Under the pieces are notes generated by a model, which worked only from the letters and a program-made list of their open reading frames with translations, had not been told where the DNA came from and made no database searches. Below, one piece after another: positions 22,677 through 27,191 of a stretch of 27,191 bases of DNA. The stretch spans positions 1 to 27,191 of the forward strand of contig CAYYQW010000055.1 of NCBI GenBank assembly GCA_964472505.1. Direction: 5' to 3'. Positions within the stretch are counted from its first letter, which is position 1, and each line of letters starts with the position of its first letter. The position numbers and the translations under genes were made by a program. This DNA comes from JAYEIA01 sp964472505 (GTDB lineage Bacteria > Bacteroidota > Bacteroidia > Bacteroidales > JAADGE01).

Positions 22677-22925
22677 GCATAAAAAAAATAGCCACCGCCG
22701 TTTTTTCAAAATTCTTTAGAATTTGTTTCTTAAATCGTTTATTCTTAGTTGTTTGCGAGCTGGGTTTTTTAAACAAAAATCGGTCTTTGTTTCAGCCTCA
22801 GGTTCTGATGATGTTTGCTTTATGATGGAGCACCAGCTCTTTAAAAGCTGTAATTGGATTGCAATTTCGGTTTAGTTTATTCTAATATCAATAATACAAA
22901 GCAAATAAATGCGCATGCCGGTTTA

Positions 22926-25115
22926 TCAAATCTTAGTTTCTATATCGTTACGGGTATTTTTCTCGTAATTTATTTTATAGTTTGGGTTCATATAGCCTTC
23001 GGGCAGAACGGTAATGGGTTTTATACGTAAGGTGGTTTCTCCCTGTTTCAATACTCTAAACTCTACTCTTCGGTTAAAGCGCAGGGTTTTGTAATTAAAA
23101 TATCCGTTGGTTTTATTGTAGGCTATGGGGTTTTCTTCTCCGTATGCAACGATTTCAATTTGTTCATCTTTGGCTCCGCCTTCAATAAGTACTTTTTTAA
23201 CGCTGTAAGCTCTTTTATAAGAAAGGAAGTGATTGTATTTGGCATTGCCTACGGCATCAGTATATCCGCCTACTTCGATTACGGCTCCGGGATTATTTTT
23301 CAGGTATTCAGCTATTATCTCGGTGGTTTCGTTTCCTTTGAAATCATCGCTGTTGGTGGGGAAAAGTATGTTTTCGGCAGTAACGGCCATATCGTAAATA
23401 ATGGTGTCGCCCGACTCGGTAATTTCAATGCGGTCTTCGGAAATTATTTCTCCGTTTTTGTCTCGTATCACCGGCTTTTTGGATGATGTATTAGTAGTGG
23501 TTTCAGTTTCTCCTATGTCTGCAACTTCATCATCGCAACGTTTGTGCGGGTCTAAACGTATGGATTGATATTCTTGTTGGTACTGAGCATCTTCGGCTAC
23601 TTGAATTTGATCGGTGAAAACGGTTTGTCCGTCAGCTTTGGCTTCAAAGCTATAGGCCTCACCTCTGTTTACTACAAACACAAATTTACCGCTGTTGGAG
23701 TTAGGAGCGTAGTACCATTCTTGACCGGTTTCATTATTGGTAAGTGTGATATCGGTTTTGGGCAGGCCTTCAGTACATTCCGTATAAACATAACCTACCA
23801 TAACAGAGATGTCGGATCCTTCAGCTGATTTGTCAGTAACCATATAAAGGTCGTTCTCGCCCAAGCCGCCTTTTCTTTTTGAGGAATAATACGCCCTTTT
23901 TCCGTCGGCCGTGGGCAGATAGAAAACATCGTCTTGTACTGTGTTAATGGGATAACCCAGGTTTTCGGCTTTTGAGAAGGTGCCGAATTGATTTTTCTCG
24001 GCTTTAAAAACATCAAAACCGCCCAAGTTTTTATGTCCTTCCGAGCTGAAGTAAAGTGTTTTCCCGTCGGGATGGATATATGGGCTTTCTTCGTCAAGTT
24101 CGGTATTAATGGCATCGCCGGGGTTTTTTACCGGGCCCCAAGTTCCGTCAGCTTGCATTTCGGAAATATAAATATCCATACCGCCTAAGCCACCGGGCCT
24201 GTCGCTTGTAAAATAGAGAAAGCGTCCGTCGGCAGAGAGCGAAGCGTGGGTTTCTCTGTATCGGGTATTGATGTTGGGGCCTAATTTTTGCAATATTCCC
24301 CATTCGATACCTTCCAAGTCGCTCAGGTATATGCTGCCTTCATCTTCCGGTTTGTAGATGAATAGTTTTTGTCCGTCAACGGATAAGCCTATGGAAGCTT
24401 CATGATCCGGACTGTTAATGTTTTCACTGATACCCTTGGGTTTGGTCCATGCGCTGTCTTCTTTGTAGCTGATAAAAATATCTTCATCGTAGCGGCCGTC
24501 CATATCGGCTTCGCCGCCTGATTCATTGGGGCGTCTTGAGGTGAAAATTATTACGGATTCATCGGCAGAAATAACCGGGCTGTGGTCGGAATATTTTGAG
24601 TTGATGATTTTGCCTAAATTCTTTAATTTTACGTTTACTTTTTCCTGAGTCAGCTCAATGCCGTTTTCGCACAATTTTATTTCTTTATCAATTTCTCTTT
24701 TTATTCGGCGATTGCTTATTTGTTTGCGAAGTTTCTCAAACATTTCTAAGGCTTCTTCAAAGCGGTAGGCAGAACGATAAGCTCTGGCCAGATAGAAATA
24801 ACTTTCTATGTACCGTACACTTTTTTTGCCTTCTTTTTTGCGATATATTTTAGTTGATTTTTCAAAGTACTCAATGGATTCCTCTTTTCCGTCGGATGTA
24901 TTAAGCAAACTGAAACCCATTTTGAAATTCAATTCGGGGTCATCAGGCATTTGCATTAAAAATTGCCGATAGAAACGAATGGCATTATTAAAGTTTTCGC
25001 TTTCTAAGTAGGCTTCGGCAATTTCTAAACTGTCTAATTCAGAATCCTGAGCTGTTGCTCTGTATGAAAACAGACATATTATAAAAATTGTAAATATATA
25101 GCTTAGCTTGTTCAT
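22926..25115 (-). CDS. PorE-like TPR/PD40/OmpA-family protein
   Basis: The gene encodes a 729-residue periplasmic protein with a signal peptide (ends ATAQ). Domains: TPR-like helices about 27-160 (AEAYLESENFNNAIRFYRQF); PD40/WD40-like propeller repeats about 170-430 (LYFTSDRPGGLGGMDIYISE; LYFSSEGHKNLGGFDVF); a carboxypeptidase-regulatory-like domain about 435-545; and a C-terminal OmpA peptidoglycan-binding domain about 573-687 with intact GYTDAVGNxxxNxxLSxxRA and FNRRVEF. This TPR-PD40-CRD-OmpA order is that of PorE (PG1058), which anchors the type IX secretion machinery to peptidoglycan. The same layout is also found in other Bacteroidetes OmpA proteins, so the PorE role is likely but not proven. 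The gene follows a paralogue by 76 bases and has its own -7 box. Confidence 0.85.
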   Translation of the reverse strand: MNKLSYIFTIFIICLFSYRATAQDSELDSLEIAEAYLESENFNNAIRFYRQFLMQMPDDPELNFKMGFSLLNTSDGKEESIEYFEKSTKIYRKKEGKKSVRYIESYFYLARAYRSAYRFEEALEMFEKLRKQISNRRIKREIDKEIKLCENGIELTQEKVNVKLKNLGKIINSKYSDHSPVISADESVIIFTSRRPNESGGEADMDGRYDEDIFISYKEDSAWTKPKGISENINSPDHEASIGLSVDGQKLFIYKPEDEGSIYLSDLEGIEWGILQKLGPNINTRYRETHASLSADGRFLYFTSDRPGGLGGMDIYISEMQADGTWGPVKNPGDAINTELDEESPYIHPDGKTLYFSSEGHKNLGGFDVFKAEKNQFGTFSKAENLGYPINTVQDDVFYLPTADGKRAYYSSKRKGGLGENDLYMVTDKSAEGSDISVMVGYVYTECTEGLPKTDITLTNNETGQEWYYAPNSNSGKFVFVVNRGEAYSFEAKADGQTVFTDQIQVAEDAQYQQEYQSIRLDPHKRCDDEVADIGETETTTNTSSKKPVIRDKNGEIISEDRIEITESGDTIIYDMAVTAENILFPTNSDDFKGNETTEIIAEYLKNNPGAVIEVGGYTDAVGNAKYNHFLSYKRAYSVKKVLIEGGAKDEQIEIVAYGEENPIAYNKTNGYFNYKTLRFNRRVEFRVLKQGETTLRIKPITVLPEGYMNPNYKINYEKNTRNDIETKI

Positions 25116-25179
25116 AAAAAGGTTTTCTTACAGTCTTCAAACTTATTAATCAACATAAATTTGACTAATTTTATTATAG

Positions 25180-25187
25180 CAAAAGTA
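25180..25187 (-). promoter_or_regulatory. -7 box of the PorE-like gene
   Basis: On the minus strand TACTTTTG fits TAnnTTTG. It lies in the short gap right after the upstream paralogue's stop codon, about 65 bases before the ATG at 25115. The downstream gene can therefore probably be transcribed separately. Confidence 0.55.
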
Positions 25188-25191
25188 ATCA

Positions 25192-27191
25192 TTATCTTAA
25201 AAAAATAAAAGCTTCCGGATATTCTGCTCTAATTTGGAAAAAGTCGTCCAATACTTTTTCTTTATTGGTGTAATTTCCAAAAAAATAGAGAAAACTTCCG
25301 TTTGAATATTGTTTTTCACTAATGCCGTCAATGCTTTCAAAGAAATCCAAAGGTTTCTGTTCAGTGCTTAATGTAAGCCCGATGGCATATCGTATTGTAT
25401 TGTCGGTGGTTGTTTGCGGGCTTGCTTTGTAGATATATTCCTTCGGAACTTCAATTTGTTTTACAAACAGGTCGCTTTCATTGCTTTGTTGCAGTACTTC
25501 AATTTCTACTCTTCTGTTGTAAACCAGCGCTTCCCAATGAAATTCATCTGCTTCATCTTTATTAAGGGCAATTGGATTTTCAAAACCCTTACCGGTTATT
25601 TTGATTTGATTTTGAGAGGCTCCTCGTTTGAGTAACTCTGTTTTTACCGTGGCTGCTCGTTTTTCGGAAAGTTTGAAATTGTAGTCTGCATCACCTTGCA
25701 GATCGGTGTATCCGGTAAGCTGTATAACAGCAGTTGAGTCGCTTTTTAGAAAATCGGCCAGTTGTTGCAGACTCTCTTCGTAACCGCTTGGTTTGTAGCG
25801 ATTAATTTCGAACAGCATGTTTTCGGTAAGGTAGGGTTCGCGTTCAATCGATATGGTGCCGTATTTTTCAATGATTTCATCTTCACTGAGATTCGCTTCC
25901 GTTTTTACAACCGTAAACACTTGTTTTCGCTGATCCTTGACTTCTGCTTCCAGTTCGGCTTGTTTTTCGTTGAAGAGCGTGTATGCCAGCGTATCGCCTG
26001 AGTGGTGAACCGGAAACATATTTCCTCGTATTCTGCCGTTTTCAATTCCTTTGCTTTCAAGGTATTTTGATACTTTTCTTTTACGTGCTTCGGCATACTC
26101 ACATTCCAAGCGCCGGAAATTGGGATCGGAATCGTAAACCAAGTAATCACAGCCGGAAATATCAACTTGCAGTGCCGGGTTTTCAGTCATAAATTTAGCC
26201 AGATAATCCAATTCAAGCTTCGCAAAATCATTAAGTGTAGTCAGCCCGATATCGAAGCCAATGGTTCGTGTGGCTTTAAGGTACTCGGAGGCCAGACGGT
26301 CAAGCTCTACGTTTTTGTTAAGCTGATAAAACCCCTTTTGTTGGTCTGCATGAATGTTGTAGGCATTAAAAACATAGCCGTCTGCTTCAAAAAATAATTT
26401 GTAATCGTTTTGCTCGGTCAGGGTTAACAGGTAGCGTCCGTTATGATCGGCTGCTTTGTATTCCTGTATGGTTTCACCGGTAGTTATGTCTTTTAGAGAA
26501 ACTTTCACATTTGGCGGTATCACCAGTGAACTGTCGGTAAAAACAATTTCCGAACCGTGTGTATGTGCTTTTTGAAAAGTTCTGCTGTTTTCCGAATACC
26601 GGTATCTTTTCGGGTATTTTTTTCCGCTTTCGGGGTCTATAAATACACCTGACTGATTTTCTGTTTCCGTTTTTTCGAAATTTCTTCTTATAATTTCCGT
26701 ATCTTGCACATAACCTGCAATGATGGATATGTTTTTTTCGGGTTTGGCCAAGAATGTGGCTTTATAAATATTGGTACTGCCGTCTTTTTGCGAGGCATAG
26801 TAGCCGCCTTTTCCGTCGGCGGTAGGTACAAAAAACACATCGTGCTCAACGGTATTGAGGGGAAAACCTATATTTTCCGGTTCGTACCATTCTCCGTTAT
26901 CTTTTTTTTCCGAAAAGAAGACATCAAAACCGCCCATGCCGGGATGCCCGTCTGAACTGAAGTATAGAGTGATTCCGTCCGGATGAATGTAGGGGCCTAT
27001 TTCGTCTTTTGAGGTATTAATGGTTGGCCCTAAGTTTTTAGCGGGGCCCCAAGTTCCGTCTGTTTGTTTTTGCGAGATATAAATATCAAAACCTCCGAAG
27101 CCGTCTTTGCGGTCGCTTGTAATGTAGAGTTGTTGCCCGTCGGCTGAGAGTGAGGCGTGTGTTTCTCTGTATTTAGTGTTTATATTGGGTC
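25192..27191 (-). CDS. PD40/OmpA protein with two OmpA-like units and SPOR-like tail (5' truncated by window)
   Basis: The frame runs open to the window edge, giving 665 residues of a longer protein. The edge-proximal part (to about 26760) is PD40 propeller, strongly similar to the PorE-like neighbour (INTKYRETHASLSADG; YIHPDGITLYFSSDGHPGMG). It is followed by a carboxypeptidase-regulatory-like stretch containing an insertion (FIDPESGKKYPKRYRYSENS). Next comes a degenerate OmpA-like unit (about 26262-25905; VDISGCDYLVYDSDPNFRRL in place of GHTD), then a normal OmpA domain (about 25830-25492; QLTGYTDLQGDADYNFKLSE, YNRRVEIEV). The last 67 residues resemble a SPOR domain (YAIGLTLSTEQKPLDFFESI, FLYFFGNYTNKEKVLD, YPEAFIFLR). 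Such proteins anchor envelope structures to peptidoglycan. The partner is unknown; a TPR N-terminus is expected beyond the edge. Confidence 0.82.
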   Translation of the reverse strand, partial: PNINTKYRETHASLSADGQQLYITSDRKDGFGGFDIYISQKQTDGTWGPAKNLGPTINTSKDEIGPYIHPDGITLYFSSDGHPGMGGFDVFFSEKKDNGEWYEPENIGFPLNTVEHDVFFVPTADGKGGYYASQKDGSTNIYKATFLAKPEKNISIIAGYVQDTEIIRRNFEKTETENQSGVFIDPESGKKYPKRYRYSENSRTFQKAHTHGSEIVFTDSSLVIPPNVKVSLKDITTGETIQEYKAADHNGRYLLTLTEQNDYKLFFEADGYVFNAYNIHADQQKGFYQLNKNVELDRLASEYLKATRTIGFDIGLTTLNDFAKLELDYLAKFMTENPALQVDISGCDYLVYDSDPNFRRLECEYAEARKRKVSKYLESKGIENGRIRGNMFPVHHSGDTLAYTLFNEKQAELEAEVKDQRKQVFTVVKTEANLSEDEIIEKYGTISIEREPYLTENMLFEINRYKPSGYEESLQQLADFLKSDSTAVIQLTGYTDLQGDADYNFKLSEKRAATVKTELLKRGASQNQIKITGKGFENPIALNKDEADEFHWEALVYNRRVEIEVLQQSNESDLFVKQIEVPKEYIYKASPQTTTDNTIRYAIGLTLSTEQKPLDFFESIDGISEKQYSNGSFLYFFGNYTNKEKVLDDFFQIRAEYPEAFIFLR

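Overview
The window looks like a chromosomal segment from a member of the Bacteroidota, probably an uncultured marine or anaerobic relative of Bacteroidales/Marinilabiliales (the order is inference). Four things support the phylum. Two secreted proteins end in type IX secretion (T9SS) sorting domains. The order rpmB-rpmG-DUF4295-ftsY is typical of the phylum. At least nine upstream regions carry a TAnnTTTG -7 box, the Bacteroidetes promoter signature. The outer-membrane/OmpA proteins with PD40 repeats are also typical. I see no rRNA, tRNA, prophage or CRISPR array. A run of 100 N (8679-8778) shows that this is a scaffold with one unresolved join.

Layout: 259-2811(-) is a large mosaic secreted T9SS cargo protein with its own promoter and a strong terminator. 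2812-4541 is a repeat-rich zone holding one small membrane-protein gene (3711-3920). 4574-7390(+) is uvrA. 7711-8621(+) is an AT-rich higBA-type toxin-antitoxin pair, followed by the assembly gap and a 96-bp tandem repeat. 9170-10909(+) is a secreted endonuclease/exonuclease/phosphatase-family enzyme with a T9SS tag, followed 9 bases later by a free methionine-R-sulfoxide reductase (10919-11410). 11795-12562(+) is a TauE/SafE permease and 12636-14600(+) an ABC-F ATPase. On the minus strand, reading 16731 down to 14605, come rpmB, rpmG, a DUF4295 gene, ftsY and a truncated corA remnant. 17633-19354(+) is a membrane-bound GAF sensor without an output domain, and 19812-20807(+) a DUF1207-like outer-membrane protein. 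22646-20934(-) is a DEAD-box RNA helicase. The end of the window holds two tandem paralogous PD40/OmpA proteins on the minus strand (22926-25115, and 25192 to beyond the edge). The first has the TPR-PD40-CRD-OmpA order of the T9SS protein PorE.

How the genes fit together: most are unlinked housekeeping functions (nucleotide excision repair, ribosome and SRP targeting, translation/RNA metabolism). A second theme is the cell envelope and secretion: two T9SS cargoes, two periplasmic OmpA/PD40 peptidoglycan anchors and an outer-membrane beta-barrel candidate.

The most unusual content is non-coding. Intergenic regions are packed with several families of short palindromic elements. These include a 98-bp element present twice, once apparently inserted in the loop of another repeat's hairpin; two MITE-like elements with related ends (11619-11753 and 19515-19680); a perfect 34-bp palindrome; and dispersed REP-like repeats. 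No mobilising transposase is visible in the window.
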